NCBI GenBank assembly: GCA_023460315.1 | Contig: JAEWQO010000125.1 | Location: 62,001-126,000, forward strand | Reading direction: 5' to 3' | From: Actinomycetes bacterium | GTDB lineage: Bacteria; Actinomycetota; Coriobacteriia; Coriobacteriales; Eggerthellaceae | DNA: 64,000 nt | Shown: positions 1 through 8,944 of the stretch, piece after piece | How positions within the stretch are numbered: position 1 is the stretch's first letter | How the letters are laid out: each line of letters opens with the position of its first letter | Translations under genes and position numbers: made by a program | Notes under the pieces: model-generated | Seen by the model: the letters and a program-made list of their open reading frames with translations, nothing else | Told to the model about the DNA's origin: nothing | Databases searched by the model: none

Positions 1-270
1 GTAATAATACTCGGCTTCCTCGCCGTCCTCAAGCAGTACGAAGCCAATCCTGGTGCCCTCGTCATCCTCGAGATAGCGCACGACATCATCCTCGTCGAGC
101 TCGATTTCGACCAGCTCGTACTCGTCTTCGACATCCTCAGCTTCGGTGGAAGAATCGGCCTGGCCGTCCGCTGCCTCATCGGAAATTCCAGCAGTCACGC
201 CGCCTCCACCTTGCTCGGGCTCTGTCTCAGCCTCATCTTCGAGCACATCGCGATCTTCGTCACGAACCAT
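1..270 (-). CDS. Acidic hypothetical protein, 5' part only (runs off left edge)
   Basis: An open frame starts with ATG at 270, preceded by a strong ribosome site (GGAAAGGAGG, 5 nt before the ATG). It stays open for 90 codons to the window edge, so the C-terminus is missing. The visible part is strongly acidic: an Asp/Glu/Ala-rich stretch of about 50 residues, then a more ordered acidic segment (VEIELDEDDVVRYLEDDEG). No family is recognised. It lies 52 nt downstream of smpB on the same strand and may share its transcript. The start is well supported; the function is unknown. Confidence 0.7.
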   Translation of the reverse strand, partial: MVRDEDRDVLEDEAETEPEQGGGGVTAGISDEAADGQADSSTEAEDVEDEYELVEIELDEDDVVRYLEDDEGTRIGFVLLEDGEEAEYYY

Positions 271-322
271 GACAGCCTCCTTTCCTCTGGCGCACCGTCG
301 CGGCGCGCCCTTCCCGGTCTTC

Positions 323-787
323 CTAGCGATTCCGCTCCTTGAGCGCGCGCTCAACCTCCCGCTTCGAATCGCGGGCCGCAGCGGTGGCCCGCTTGTCGTA
401 GAGCTTCTTTCCGCGAGCAACGGCCAGTTCCACCTTCACGAGGGAATTGTCCTTGAAATACATCTTGAGGGGCACCAGTGCCATGCCCTTTTCGCGAACC
501 TGCTCCTCAAGCTCGCGAATCTCCTTCTTATGCAACAGGAGCCTGCGCTTGCGGTCAGGATCGGGATTCGACAGATTTCCCTGCGCGAAGGGAGGAATAT
601 GCACGTTATGGAGCCATACTTCCCCGCCGCGGACAAGCGCGAAGCAATCCGTCAGCTGGCAGTTGTTCTCTCGCAGCGACCGGACCTCGGTGCCCGTGAG
701 CTCGATGCCCGCCTCATAACGTTCCATGACCTCATATTCATGGAACGCCTTGCGATTCTTGGCAATGATCTTCTCTTCGCGCCTCAT
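323..787 (-). CDS. smpB: SsrA-binding protein SmpB
   Basis: Protein of 154 aa, the normal length for SmpB. SmpB binds tmRNA and delivers it to stalled ribosomes for trans-translation. Hallmarks are the N-terminal IIAKNRKAFHEYEV, GIELTGTEVRSLR, the VWLHNVHIPPF segment, and the basic C-terminal tail (KLYDKRATAAARDSKREVERAL), which enters the decoding site. It starts 8 nt after the M42 peptidase stop, so the two are probably cotranscribed. RNase R, which acts with SmpB-tmRNA, is not adjacent but lies near 40 kb. No tmRNA gene was seen in the window. Confidence 0.97.
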   Translation of the reverse strand: MRREEKIIAKNRKAFHEYEVMERYEAGIELTGTEVRSLRENNCQLTDCFALVRGGEVWLHNVHIPPFAQGNLSNPDPDRKRRLLLHKKEIRELEEQVREKGMALVPLKMYFKDNSLVKVELAVARGKKLYDKRATAAARDSKREVERALKERNR

Positions 788-795
788 GGCAGTCC

Positions 796-1941
796 TTATT
801 CCACCGTCTCCGCAGGTGCGCTCTCGGCGTCGTCAGCCCGTTCCGCGTCTGTCGAATCTTCAAGCATGCAATCCCCCATGCCGGGAACGAAGCAGGCATC
901 CTCATTGAGGTCAAGGGCGAAGCGCGTGATGAGCTTCACGGTATCCTCGAGGTCGGAAAGGCAAACGACCTCGGTCGGAGTGTGCATATAGCGCAAAGGA
1001 ACGGACACAAGACCGGTGGGAATGCCGCCGCGCGTGACCTGAATGGCACGGGCGTCGGTGCCCGTGACACCCGGCTCCGCCTCAATCTGATAGGGAATGC
1101 CCTCTGCCTCGGCCGCAGCGACAAGACGGTTGAACACGGCGGGGTTGATGTTCGGCCCACGAGCGATGACCGGCCCCTGACCACACACGATCTTTCCATG
1201 CTTCGTCTTTTCGATCCCGGGGTAGTCCGTCGCATGGGTCACGTCGAACGCAAGGGCGACATCGGGATCAACGCCATAGGCGCTCGTCGTCGCGCCACGC
1301 ACACCGATCTCCTCCTGCACGGTGCCCGCCGCCACAAAGTCACCCAAAGCCCGTCCCTCTTGTGCCAAGCGTTCGAGCACACGGACGGCCACATACACTC
1401 CGGCCTTGTCATCGAAAGCGCGAGAGACGGCCATGCCGTCGCCAAAACGCTCAAAGCCGACACCGAACGTGAGGGTGTCTCCTATGCGCACAAGCTTCTT
1501 CACCTGCTTTGCGGGAAGGCCGAGATCTATGACCAGCTGGTCGATGGGCGTGACCTTCTTGCGCTCATCCGCCTCAATCAAATGGATGGGCTTGCGTCCC
1601 ACAACGCCGCGCACGTCGCCTTCCGATGTGTGCACATCAACGCGAAGGCCTGGCAAGATGGCGGCATCGACGCCGCCCACCGCCGAAACGCTCAGAAACC
1701 CTTCGTCGCTGATGTAGGTGACCATGAGGCCGATCTCGTCCATGTGGGCCGAAAGCATGAGAGAAGGACCCGAACCCCTGCCCTTGAGCAACGCATGGAC
1801 AGACCCCATGACATCGGTCTCGATTTCGTCGGCAACTCCGGACAGACGCGTCCGCACAAGATCAGCCACAGCCTCTTCAGTGCCGGTGGCAGAAGGTGTC
1901 TCAAGCATGCTTTTGAGAAATTTCACGTTCCTTTTCTTCAT
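796..1941 (-). CDS. M42 family metallo-aminopeptidase (FrvX/glucanase-like)
   Basis: Starting at the ATG at 1941 (GGGGGAG just upstream) gives 381 aa; a longer frame opens at 1983, but the extra 14 residues look non-coding. M42 enzymes are dinuclear-metal aminopeptidases that form large tetrahedral particles in the cytoplasm and trim peptides. Metal-ligand motifs appear in family order: SAHMDEIGL (His/Asp), SRAFDDKAG (bridging Asp), TVQEEIGVRG (catalytic Glu pair), LAFDVTHATD (Asp) and RYMHTPTEVV (His). The C-terminal ~30 residues are an acidic tail. Exact substrate specificity cannot be read. First gene of a likely M42-smpB-acidic protein unit. Confidence 0.9.
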   Translation of the reverse strand: MKKRNVKFLKSMLETPSATGTEEAVADLVRTRLSGVADEIETDVMGSVHALLKGRGSGPSLMLSAHMDEIGLMVTYISDEGFLSVSAVGGVDAAILPGLRVDVHTSEGDVRGVVGRKPIHLIEADERKKVTPIDQLVIDLGLPAKQVKKLVRIGDTLTFGVGFERFGDGMAVSRAFDDKAGVYVAVRVLERLAQEGRALGDFVAAGTVQEEIGVRGATTSAYGVDPDVALAFDVTHATDYPGIEKTKHGKIVCGQGPVIARGPNINPAVFNRLVAAAEAEGIPYQIEAEPGVTGTDARAIQVTRGGIPTGLVSVPLRYMHTPTEVVCLSDLEDTVKLITRFALDLNEDACFVPGMGDCMLEDSTDAERADDAESAPAETVE

Positions 1942-2117
1942 GGTGCTCCCCCGCTCGTTCGTCGTGAGGTGGCGCGCCCGCAATGCGGACGCCTTCTTTG
2001 TTCCACCACATTATACCCGTTATGCGCGAACGCGCTCACGCCGCTGTGACAATGGCGGACATCGGGCAGCAAAGAATCGGGTCCCATAAACGGTCCCGCC
2101 CTTTCAGCGGAGAAGGA

Positions 2118-2399
2118 CTACCACCATTCCTTCTTCTTGGCGCGTTTGCGCTGGGGCTTCGGTGCACGAAAGTCCAGTTCAAGCTGTTCGTCACAAGGTG
2201 CAGCAGCAGCCTTCTTGCGCTCGACGCGATCGATGTTCCACGAAAGGGCATCCTGACCATACAGCTCGAGCATCTTCAGGCGAGCGTCGCGGAGGTTGGC
2301 CTTCGTTCCGGCACGCGAGGAACTCTCGAACTCAAACAGTCCCATGCCACGCACGTCTGCCGCCACGGGCGACTGATAGTGGGCGATGTAGACCTGCAT
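2118..2399 (-). CDS. Small hypothetical protein with basic C-terminus
   Basis: The frame is open from 2507, but the ATG at 2399 has a clear ribosome site (AAGGAGGAAGC) and begins a compact 93-aa protein (MQVYIAHYQSP...). It has a short beta-type N-terminus (QVYIAHYQSPVAADVRGMGLFEF), a central helical part with a conserved-looking LRDARLKMLELYG, and a Lys/Arg-rich tail ending KKKEWW. No family was recognised. It is divergent from the trehalose gene and upstream of the M42 peptidase on the same strand. Coding is supported by the start signal and protein character; function is unknown. Confidence 0.65.
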   Translation of the reverse strand: MQVYIAHYQSPVAADVRGMGLFEFESSSRAGTKANLRDARLKMLELYGQDALSWNIDRVERKKAAAAPCDEQLELDFRAPKPQRKRAKKKEWW

Positions 2400-2559
2400 G
2401 TTCAGCTTCCTCCTTCGCGCGAATCTTTCCCAACGATCATACCGCATTCCCGGAGTCTGCACCTCTTCGCGCAAGCCGGCAGGCAGGGGACTTCGCGGAA
2501 ACGCCACGATGACACAATGGCCACGCAGCCGTTTCTGAGCGAGGAATCGCTCATTCTAC

Positions 2560-2565
2560 TATAAT
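2560..2565 (+). promoter_or_regulatory. Candidate -10 element upstream of otsAB-type gene
   Basis: Perfect TATAAT 32 nt before the ATG at 2598. The matching -35 region is poor, so only the -10 is claimed. It fits transcription of the trehalose gene, which has no other gene upstream on its strand. Confidence 0.45.
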
Positions 2566-2597
2566 GAAGAAGATCGAACGCACAGAAGGTGGCTTGT

Positions 2598-4793
2598 ATG
2601 GAAAATCGTCTCATCATTGTCTCCAACCGTCTCCCCTTCCATATAGAACTCGGTGACGACCAGACAATGAAATTCACCCGCAGCGTGGGAGGGCTGGTGT
2701 CCGGCCTGTCTCCGCTGCATGACCATCCGGGCAACCTCTGGGTAGGCTGGGCAGACCCGCCCGGTGACCTCGACGAAAAGACAAACGAAAAGTTGCGCGC
2801 GGAGTTGGCCGACCGAAGGTGCGTCCCGGTGTTCTTGAGCGAGGACGAGGCCGAGGGATACTACGAGGGGTTCTCCAACTCCACCATTTGGCCGCTGTTT
2901 CATGGATTTTCCCAATTCGCCTGTTTCGAGGACAAGACCTGGAAAACATACGAGAGCGTCAACCAACGGTTTTGCGACATCGTTCTGGACGTCGCCAAGC
3001 CCGGCGACGTCATCTGGGTGCAGGACTATCATCTCATGCTGCTGCCTTCGCTGCTGCGCGCCGCGCTGCCCGATGCCTCCATCGGCTTTTTCCTCCACAT
3101 ACCCTTTCCGGGATACGAATCATTTCGCATGCTGCCCTGGCGGTCCGAGATCATTCATGGCATCATGGGGGCAGACCTCATCGGCTTTCACACCTACGAT
3201 TACGTCAGACATTTCCTGTCGAGCTGTCGGAGGATCGCCGGCCTGGAAAATCGAACCGGCACCATTCTCGATGAGAACCGCGTCACGCAAGTCGACGCAT
3301 TTCCCATGGGAATCGATTACGAGAAGTATCGCCGAACGGCCTCCGCGCCCAATGCGCGACGAAAAGCTGGCTGGTTCGCCAATGAAAAGGGACAGGAAAG
3401 CCGAAAGATCATGCTGTCGGTGGAACGTCTGGACTACTCGAAGGGAATCCCAAACCGTCTCCAAGCCTTTGACGCATTCCTCGACCGTCACCCCGACTGG
3501 AAAGGACATGTCGTCCTGGTATTGGTCACGGTGCCGTCGCGGGAAAACGTTGAGTCTTACCAGGAGCTCAAGCAGCAGATCGACGGATTGGTGGGCCTCA
3601 TCAACGGCAAATATGCCACCATCGACTGGACGCCCATCGACTACTACTATCGGTCACTTCCCTTCGAGCAGCTGGTCAGCATGTACGCGGCAAGCGACGT
3701 CATGCTGGTGACCCCCTTGCGCGACGGAATGAATCTGGTGTGCAAAGAGTACCTCGCCTGCCATGATGGGCGCGGCGGTGTGCTGGTGCTGTCTGAGATG
3801 GCTGGCGCCGCCTACGAGCTGCATGAGGCGCTGTGCGTGAACCCGTTTGATGAGGAAGCCATGGTTTCCGCAATCGAACGCGCCCTGACCATGCCGGAAG
3901 ACGAGCAGCGCAGACGCAACATCCCCATGCAAAAGCGCCTTGCGCGCTACACTTCGGAGAAATGGGCCCATGAATTTTTAGACGCGCTCGCCGACGTGAA
4001 GCACCGCCAGGAGGGAATGAGCGCTCACCTGCTGGGACCGACGTCCGCAGGACGCCTCATCGATGCCTATCGCGCCGCCCAGCATCGCGTGCTGCTGTTC
4101 GACTACGACGGAACGCTCATGCCCTTCTCCGGCGATCCCGCACTGGTCGCCCCCGACGAACAGCTGATCAATCTGCTGACCCAGCTGGGATCATGCCCCA
4201 ACAACGAGGTGGTTGTCGTGTCGGGACGCGAACGCGCGACGCTCTCCGCCTGGCTGGGCAACCTGCCGTTGGACCTGGTGGCCGAACATGGCGTATGGTT
4301 CTGCGACAAGGAAGACCGCATCTGGACCTTGCAGGAACTGATGAGCGACGAATGGAAAGACCAGGTGCGATCCCTTTTGGACGACTTCGTCGACCGCACG
4401 CCGGGAGCGCTGCTGGAAGAGAAGGACTATTCCCTCGCCTGGCATTATCGCATGTGCAGCCAGGAACTTGCCGAGCGGCGCGTCATCGAGATCAAAAACG
4501 CGCTCGCCGACGGTCTGGGCAATGCAGGACTCTCCATACTCGACGGCAACAAGGTCATTGAGGTCAAGCCGCGAAACATCGACAAGGGACACGCCGCCCA
4601 TCGTTGGTTTCGCAACCCCGAAAATGACTTCCTCCTGGCGGCAGGCGATGACCGCACGGACGAAGATGTGTTTGAAGCCGCCCCCGACACCGCATGGACC
4701 ATCAAAATAGGATCGGGTCCGACGGCGGCAAAGTACGCCCTCAAGAACACAGCCGAAATGCGCGATCTGCTGGAGGCGCTCGCCCAGGCGTAG
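2598..4793 (+). CDS. Bifunctional trehalose-6-phosphate synthase/phosphatase
   Basis: A 731-aa fusion of OtsA (GT20 glycosyltransferase, UDP-glucose + glucose-6-P to trehalose-6-P) and OtsB (HAD phosphatase giving trehalose). The synthase half occupies about residues 1-470: SNRLPFHI near the N-terminus, GGLVSGL, WVQDYHLMLLPSLLR, FFLHIPFPGYE, SVERLDYSKGI and RDGMNLVCKEY. The phosphatase half follows: LLFDYDGTLMPF (DxDGT nucleophile motif), VVVSGRERATL, and AAGDDRTDEDVFEA (metal-binding Asp pair). ATG at 2598 is preferred over GTG at 2589 because AGAAGGTGG then sits at normal spacing. A fused two-step enzyme makes an osmolyte/stress protectant without releasing the phosphorylated intermediate. 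Confidence 0.95.
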   Translation: MENRLIIVSNRLPFHIELGDDQTMKFTRSVGGLVSGLSPLHDHPGNLWVGWADPPGDLDEKTNEKLRAELADRRCVPVFLSEDEAEGYYEGFSNSTIWPLFHGFSQFACFEDKTWKTYESVNQRFCDIVLDVAKPGDVIWVQDYHLMLLPSLLRAALPDASIGFFLHIPFPGYESFRMLPWRSEIIHGIMGADLIGFHTYDYVRHFLSSCRRIAGLENRTGTILDENRVTQVDAFPMGIDYEKYRRTASAPNARRKAGWFANEKGQESRKIMLSVERLDYSKGIPNRLQAFDAFLDRHPDWKGHVVLVLVTVPSRENVESYQELKQQIDGLVGLINGKYATIDWTPIDYYYRSLPFEQLVSMYAASDVMLVTPLRDGMNLVCKEYLACHDGRGGVLVLSEMAGAAYELHEALCVNPFDEEAMVSAIERALTMPEDEQRRRNIPMQKRLARYTSEKWAHEFLDALADVKHRQEGMSAHLLGPTSAGRLIDAYRAAQHRVLLFDYDGTLMPFSGDPALVAPDEQLINLLTQLGSCPNNEVVVVSGRERATLSAWLGNLPLDLVAEHGVWFCDKEDRIWTLQELMSDEWKDQVRSLLDDFVDRTPGALLEEKDYSLAWHYRMCSQELAERRVIEIKNALADGLGNAGLSILDGNKVIEVKPRNIDKGHAAHRWFRNPENDFLLAAGDDRTDEDVFEAAPDTAWTIKIGSGPTAAKYALKNTAEMRDLLEALAQA

Positions 4794-4873
4794 AGGCGAC
4801 GGCATGTCTCTCACACAAACCTTGACCGGCAGCTAACCGTTTCGTGGCGGAATATGGGCTTTCGTCTCCATCC

Positions 4874-4902
4874 TCGACAACACATCCCGGGCGACGGATA
4901 AT
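4874..4902 (+). promoter_or_regulatory. Candidate promoter of adenine deaminase gene
   Basis: -35 TCGACA (4874-4879), 17-nt spacer, -10 GATAAT (4897-4902). Both hexamers match the housekeeping consensus at 5 of 6 bases. The predicted start is near 4909, about 50 nt before the ade ATG. Confidence 0.5.
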
Positions 4903-4958
4903 GTTGACATCATTCAGCACGCCACGACCACGGCGAAAGCCAAGCGAAGGAGCCCCGC

Positions 4959-6782
4959 ATGATCAACAACTTCTGCAAGAAACCGCTCTGGGAGTGCTCG
5001 CAGACGCTCGTTGCGGTGGCACAGGGCCAGAAGCCGGCCGACACCGTGATCAGAAAGGCAAATCTCGTCAACGTCTGCACAGCCGAGATACAGGAGAAGG
5101 TCGACATCGCCATCGCCGAAGGCCGCATCGCCTACCTTGGCGATGCCGACCATTGCATCGGCGATGACACCCATGTCATCGAGGCGGAAGGAGACTATGT
5201 CGCTCCCGGATTCCTTGACGGCCACATCCATGTGGAATCGTCGATGATGGGTGTGGGCGAATACGCCCGAGCCGTTGTTCCCCATGGAACCACGGGCATC
5301 TACATGGACCCTCATGAAATCTGCAACGTCCTCGGACTGGAAGGCGTGAAGGTGATGGGCGACGATGCCCGGCGCACGCCGCTCAAAACCATGATCACCA
5401 CACCTTCCTGCGTGCCGGCAGTGCCCGGCTTCGAGGATACCGGATCATTCATAGGCCCCGACGACATTGCCGAAACCATGGAGTGGCCCAATGTGGTGGG
5501 TCTGGGGGAAATGATGAACTTTCCCGGCATCCTGTCCGGGGCCGACCATCCCCATCGGGAGGTGGGAGAAACCCTGCGTGCCGGCAAAATCGTGACCGGC
5601 CACTATTCCATGCCCGAAACCGATCGCGGACTGAACGCCTATATTTCATCTGGCATACGCTGCTGCCATGAGTCAACCAGGGTGGAAGACGTCTTGGCGA
5701 AAATGCGCTTGGGCATGTATGCGCAGCTACGCTACGGGTCCGCATGGAAGGATTTGCCGGTGCTGGCGGAAGCGATCGTTGCACACGACATAGACACGCG
5801 CTATGCGATGTTGGTGTCTGACGACACGCATCCCCATACGCTCGTCGCGGACGGCCACCTCGATCATATTGTACGGACGGCAGTTGACCTCGGCATTGAT
5901 CCCATCACGGCCATTCAGATGGTCACCATAAACTGCGCCCAGTGCTTTCAGATGGATCACGACCTCGGATCCATTGCCCCCGGAAAGTGCGCCGACATCG
6001 TGTTCCTGAACAACTTGGAGGACCTGCGCGTCACCCGCGTTCTCATCGACGGAGAAGTCGTCGCCGAAAACGGCACGGCCACCTTCGAGCTGGAGCCGTT
6101 TTCCTTCCCGGACTGGGTCACCCACTCCATGCACCTTGGCTTCGACATCGTTCCCGAGTCGTTTGCCATCTCGGCGCCAGAAGGAGCCTCCGGCTCCACG
6201 GCCCGCATCCGTGCCATCGAAGTGGTTCCCGGCAAGGTGGGAACGAAAGAGACGCACGTCGACATGCCCATCGAGAACGGTAAGCTCGAGTCTGACATCG
6301 GTCAAGACGTGCTGAAGACGTTTGTGTTCGAGCGCCACCATGAAACGGGGAAATTCGGCTTTGGATTTGTGAAAGGATTCGGCATCAAACATGGCGCAAT
6401 GGCGTCCACCGTGGCACATGACGCGCACAATCTCCTGGTTGTCGGGACGAATGACGAGGACATGGCGCTGGCCGCAAACGCCCTTGCAAACTGCGGCGGA
6501 GGCATGGCGGTTGCCGCCGACGGAAAGCTGCTGGGTTTGGTCGAGTTACCCATCGCCGGACTGATGAACACATTGGATGCCGAGCAGATGAGCGCAAAGG
6601 TGCATGCCCTTGAGCGGACCTGGGCCGAAATCGGCTGCACCATGCCCTCCCCGTTCATGACCATGGCGCTGATTCCCCTGGCCTGCCTGCCCGAGCTGCG
6701 GCTGACAAACCGCGGCCTCGTGGACTGCACGACATTCAATTTCACGACGTTGCTGGTTGAACAGCCAGGCAGAGATAGCTGA
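4959..6782 (+). CDS. ade: Adenine deaminase
   Basis: A 607-aa amidohydrolase of the AdeC type, slightly longer than usual. It converts adenine to hypoxanthine and ammonia (purine salvage). Diagnostic segments are APGFLDGHIHVESSMM (metal-binding HxH), MDPHEICNVLG, GLGEMMNFPGIL (metal-ligand Glu), GHYSMPETDRGLNAY, RCCHESTR and VSDDTHPHTL (catalytic Asp region). The C-terminal domain ends in a PELRLTNRGLVDCTTFNF stretch typical of the family. It has its own promoter-like sequence and is followed by a strong hairpin, so it may be a single-gene unit. No purine riboswitch was recognised upstream. Confidence 0.95.
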   Translation: MINNFCKKPLWECSQTLVAVAQGQKPADTVIRKANLVNVCTAEIQEKVDIAIAEGRIAYLGDADHCIGDDTHVIEAEGDYVAPGFLDGHIHVESSMMGVGEYARAVVPHGTTGIYMDPHEICNVLGLEGVKVMGDDARRTPLKTMITTPSCVPAVPGFEDTGSFIGPDDIAETMEWPNVVGLGEMMNFPGILSGADHPHREVGETLRAGKIVTGHYSMPETDRGLNAYISSGIRCCHESTRVEDVLAKMRLGMYAQLRYGSAWKDLPVLAEAIVAHDIDTRYAMLVSDDTHPHTLVADGHLDHIVRTAVDLGIDPITAIQMVTINCAQCFQMDHDLGSIAPGKCADIVFLNNLEDLRVTRVLIDGEVVAENGTATFELEPFSFPDWVTHSMHLGFDIVPESFAISAPEGASGSTARIRAIEVVPGKVGTKETHVDMPIENGKLESDIGQDVLKTFVFERHHETGKFGFGFVKGFGIKHGAMASTVAHDAHNLLVVGTNDEDMALAANALANCGGGMAVAADGKLLGLVELPIAGLMNTLDAEQMSAKVHALERTWAEIGCTMPSPFMTMALIPLACLPELRLTNRGLVDCTTFNFTTLLVEQPGRDS

Positions 6783-6796
6783 CGATCCGATTCAAA

Positions 6797-6837
6797 GCAC
6801 CTTGTCGGGAGGAATCAAGTCGCACCCGACAAGGTGC
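6797..6837. terminator. 13-bp perfect inverted repeat between ade and DUF488 gene
   Basis: Arms GCACCTTGTCGGG (6797-6809) and CCCGACAAGGTGC (6825-6837) enclose a 15-nt loop that contains GGGAGGAA. It begins 15 nt after the ade stop. There is no T-run after it, so it is not a classical intrinsic terminator. It may be a transcript-end stabiliser, or a structure controlling readthrough into the DUF488 gene, whose ATG lies 18 nt downstream. Confidence 0.5.
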
Positions 6838-6854
6838 CTGCGAAGGAGACGGCA

Positions 6855-7214
6855 ATGCGGATACAGACGAAGCGGGTCTACGACCCGCCCGAGGATTCCG
6901 ACGGATACCGCGTTCTCGTTGACCGGTTATGGCCGCGAGGCGTGAGAAAGGAATCCCTCCCCTTTGATCTCTGGGCTCAATTCCTTGCGCCATCAACCGA
7001 AGCGCGCAAGGAATTCGGGCATAAGGCAGAGAATTTTCCGACATTCAAGACGCGCTATCAGGCCGAGCTCGACGCCAATCCCGAAGCTGCCCGTTTCGTC
7101 CAGGAAATGCTCCCCATGAACCCCTCGGCGATCACCCTTCTCTATGCAGCGAAAGACCCCCATGTCAACCATGCGGTCGTGCTCGCGGAATGGTTGCAGC
7201 GATGGCTTCCGTGA
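6855..7214 (+). CDS. DUF488 (YeaO-like) family protein
   Basis: Starting at ATG 6855 (GAAGGAG with good spacing; the GTG at 6834 lies inside the hairpin arm) gives 119 aa. The family signature is clear: KRVYDPPEDSDGYRVLVDRLWPRG at the N-terminus, FDLWAQFLAPS in the middle, and TLLYAAKDPHVNHAVVLAEWL at the C-terminus. Members are small cytosolic proteins of unknown biochemical function, often near redox or stress genes. The stop overlaps the start region of the next gene, so DUF488 and YihY are likely cotranscribed and translationally coupled. Confidence 0.9.
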   Translation: MRIQTKRVYDPPEDSDGYRVLVDRLWPRGVRKESLPFDLWAQFLAPSTEARKEFGHKAENFPTFKTRYQAELDANPEAARFVQEMLPMNPSAITLLYAAKDPHVNHAVVLAEWLQRWLP

Positions 7215-8173
7215 TCGCCGGAGTCATCACCCACGGCCTCGCGGCAACGGGAAAGCATCTGTTCGGCATCGCTCGGGCACGGCTGATCAAATCTGATTTT
7301 TCAAACACGTCCACCCTGGTTTCCTATTATCTTCTGCTTGCGCTGTTCCCCCTCATAATCCTCGTGGGAAACGTCCTTCCCTATGTGGCGGTCAGCGCCA
7401 CGACCGTTCTCGACTACCTGCGCTACGCCTTTCCGGATCCGGTCTGGAGCATGGTGGGACCGACCATAGAGAAGCTGCTGACGACTCCCAATCCGGGACT
7501 GTTCCTCGCAAGCCTCACCGCTTTCGGAGGAGCGGCTGCAAAAGCCGTGCAGCAACTTTACAACGGGCTCATCAAGACCTACGGCATCACGAAGCATCGG
7601 GGATTTTGGGCAAGCAAAGTCGTGACCATACTGTCCATCCTCGTAATTCTGGCATCTCTGCTGGCCTTCGTGTTGCTGTTCGTCTTTGGGGAAATGCTCA
7701 TGAGCGCAGTTTCATCAGCGGCACCATGGCTGTCACCCGTCACCTCGGCCCTTTGGGATGCCCGTGGATTCATCGCCATCCTGTTCCTTTTTGCCCTTCT
7801 CTGCATTCTGTACCTCGTGCTCCCCCATGGCACCCTTAAGTTACGAGAAGTGTGGCCAGGAGCAGCATGTGCGACGATAGGCCTTGTCCTCCTGTCTGAC
7901 GGCTTTGCAATCTATGTGCACTTTGCGGCGAACTCGCTGGCGATCTATGGAGCCATCAGCATTTTCTTTGTCCTGATGATCTGGCTCAACTTTTCCACCA
8001 CCCTCCTGATGGCCGGCACCCTCATCAACGCAACGCTCCGTCAATACCACAAAGGCACGTCCTCGGACGACATGGCTTCAGAGGAAAGGGGAAAGGGAGC
8101 TGTCGAGGAGGAAAAAACAGGCGAGGGAAAAGAAGCTCAGAAAGATGGTCACCGCACCCGAAAGACGAGGTAG
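7190..8173 (+). CDS. YihY/virulence factor BrkB family inner-membrane protein
   Basis: Up to 327 aa with about six membrane segments (e.g. TLVSYYLLLALFPLIILVGNVL, VVTILSILVILASLLAFVLLF, IAILFLFALLCILYLVL, ISIFFVLMIWLNFSTTLLMAGTLINATLR), in the arrangement of the YihY/BrkB family. Molecular function in the family is unsettled (once called RNase BN). The charged C-terminal tail after about residue 285 is probably cytoplasmic. The start is uncertain: ATG 7190, ATG 7202 and GTG 7211 are all in frame. The GTG overlaps the TGA of the DUF488 gene in a GTGA coupling arrangement. The 3' end overlaps the convergent methyltransferase gene by 25 bp. Confidence 0.88.
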   Translation: MVAAMASVIAGVITHGLAATGKHLFGIARARLIKSDFSNTSTLVSYYLLLALFPLIILVGNVLPYVAVSATTVLDYLRYAFPDPVWSMVGPTIEKLLTTPNPGLFLASLTAFGGAAAKAVQQLYNGLIKTYGITKHRGFWASKVVTILSILVILASLLAFVLLFVFGEMLMSAVSSAAPWLSPVTSALWDARGFIAILFLFALLCILYLVLPHGTLKLREVWPGAACATIGLVLLSDGFAIYVHFAANSLAIYGAISIFFVLMIWLNFSTTLLMAGTLINATLRQYHKGTSSDDMASEERGKGAVEEEKTGEGKEAQKDGHRTRKTR

Positions 8174-8907
8174 GTGTTCAAATTGCCGGTCCGGCCATCC
8201 GAGGCAAAGCGGCGCACGAGGACAGCCTCCTTTGCAACCGATTCGGCAAGCCTGTCGATCTCGCCCTCGGAAAAGCTGTGGCAATATCGATACGCTCCGG
8301 GAAGGTTTTTCCATCCCAGCAGATAGTCGCCCTCGTCCAAAGCAGGAAGCCCCCATGCTTCCCTGGCGCGTGCATGGGTTGCGCATGCCTTCTTCGCCAG
8401 ATTCTCGTCCCGCATGAATTGCCAGAGAGACACGATGACATATCCGCCTGGGCGGGTCTGCCGCACCAGGTGAGCCAAAAGGTCCTCGCGCCACCGGTCT
8501 CCCGGCACATGATGCAGGAACCCAAACGAGACCGATAGGTCACACGGAGGAACTCCCCTCAACCCGTCAAGCAACACGCCGTCGAGCAGAGCAGAGACCA
8601 CGTCGAGGTGCCGGTAGTGCACCGAAGAGGCCGCAGAAAGCAGCTCATCGCAATTGTCGACGGCATAGAAGTCTGCTTTCACATCAGGAAAGGCATGTTT
8701 GAAAAAGGTCTCGAATCTCAGGTTGCCACACGCCAGATCAAACACCGAGACGGCATGCTGGCCCTGGGGAGGCATTCCGCCAACAGCCTCAAGACAAGTG
8801 GACCACCCCGGCCAGGGAGCAACACGCGTGGCGGAGAAAGAGCAGGCATTGGCCCGATAAAACGCGCTGTTGATCGAGCAGAGTATTTTGGCTGTCTGAA
8901 TGTTCAT
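8149..8907 (-). CDS. Trm9/ALKBH8-like class I SAM-dependent methyltransferase
   Basis: 252 aa with SAM-binding motif I as FDLACGNLRF (residues 56-65). Three features recall eukaryotic Trm9/ALKBH8 tRNA methyltransferases rather than generic methylases: FSATRVAPWP at 24-33 (Trm9 has FSQTR-KPWP), GDYLLGW at 193-199 (family: D-LVPW), and YRYCHSFSEGEIDRL at 206-220 (family: RYYHVF-EGEL). Trm9 methylates cm5U34 to mcm5U34 in tRNA. The divergent neighbour 37 bp away encodes Elp3, which makes the cm5U precursor in eukaryotes, so tRNA wobble-uridine methylation is the best hypothesis. Substrate is inferred from motifs and context; a generic methyltransferase remains possible. Confidence 0.75.
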   Translation of the reverse strand: MNIQTAKILCSINSAFYRANACSFSATRVAPWPGWSTCLEAVGGMPPQGQHAVSVFDLACGNLRFETFFKHAFPDVKADFYAVDNCDELLSAASSVHYRHLDVVSALLDGVLLDGLRGVPPCDLSVSFGFLHHVPGDRWREDLLAHLVRQTRPGGYVIVSLWQFMRDENLAKKACATHARAREAWGLPALDEGDYLLGWKNLPGAYRYCHSFSEGEIDRLAESVAKEAVLVRRFASDGRTGNLNTYLVFRVR

Positions 8908-8921
8908 GCGGCATCAGAGCC

Positions 8922-8941
8922 ATTCTATCCTATAGAATAGG
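8922..8941. promoter_or_regulatory. Overlapping palindromes in the elp3/methyltransferase divergent gap
   Basis: The 37-bp gap holds ATTCTAT-cct-ATAGAAT (8922-8938) overlapped by CCTAT-aga-ATAGG (8929-8941). The AT-rich core (TATAGAAT) could serve as a -10 element. It lies only 4 nt before the elp3 ATG, so either a leaderless transcript or an operator is plausible. Confidence 0.35.
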
Positions 8942-8944
8942 CCT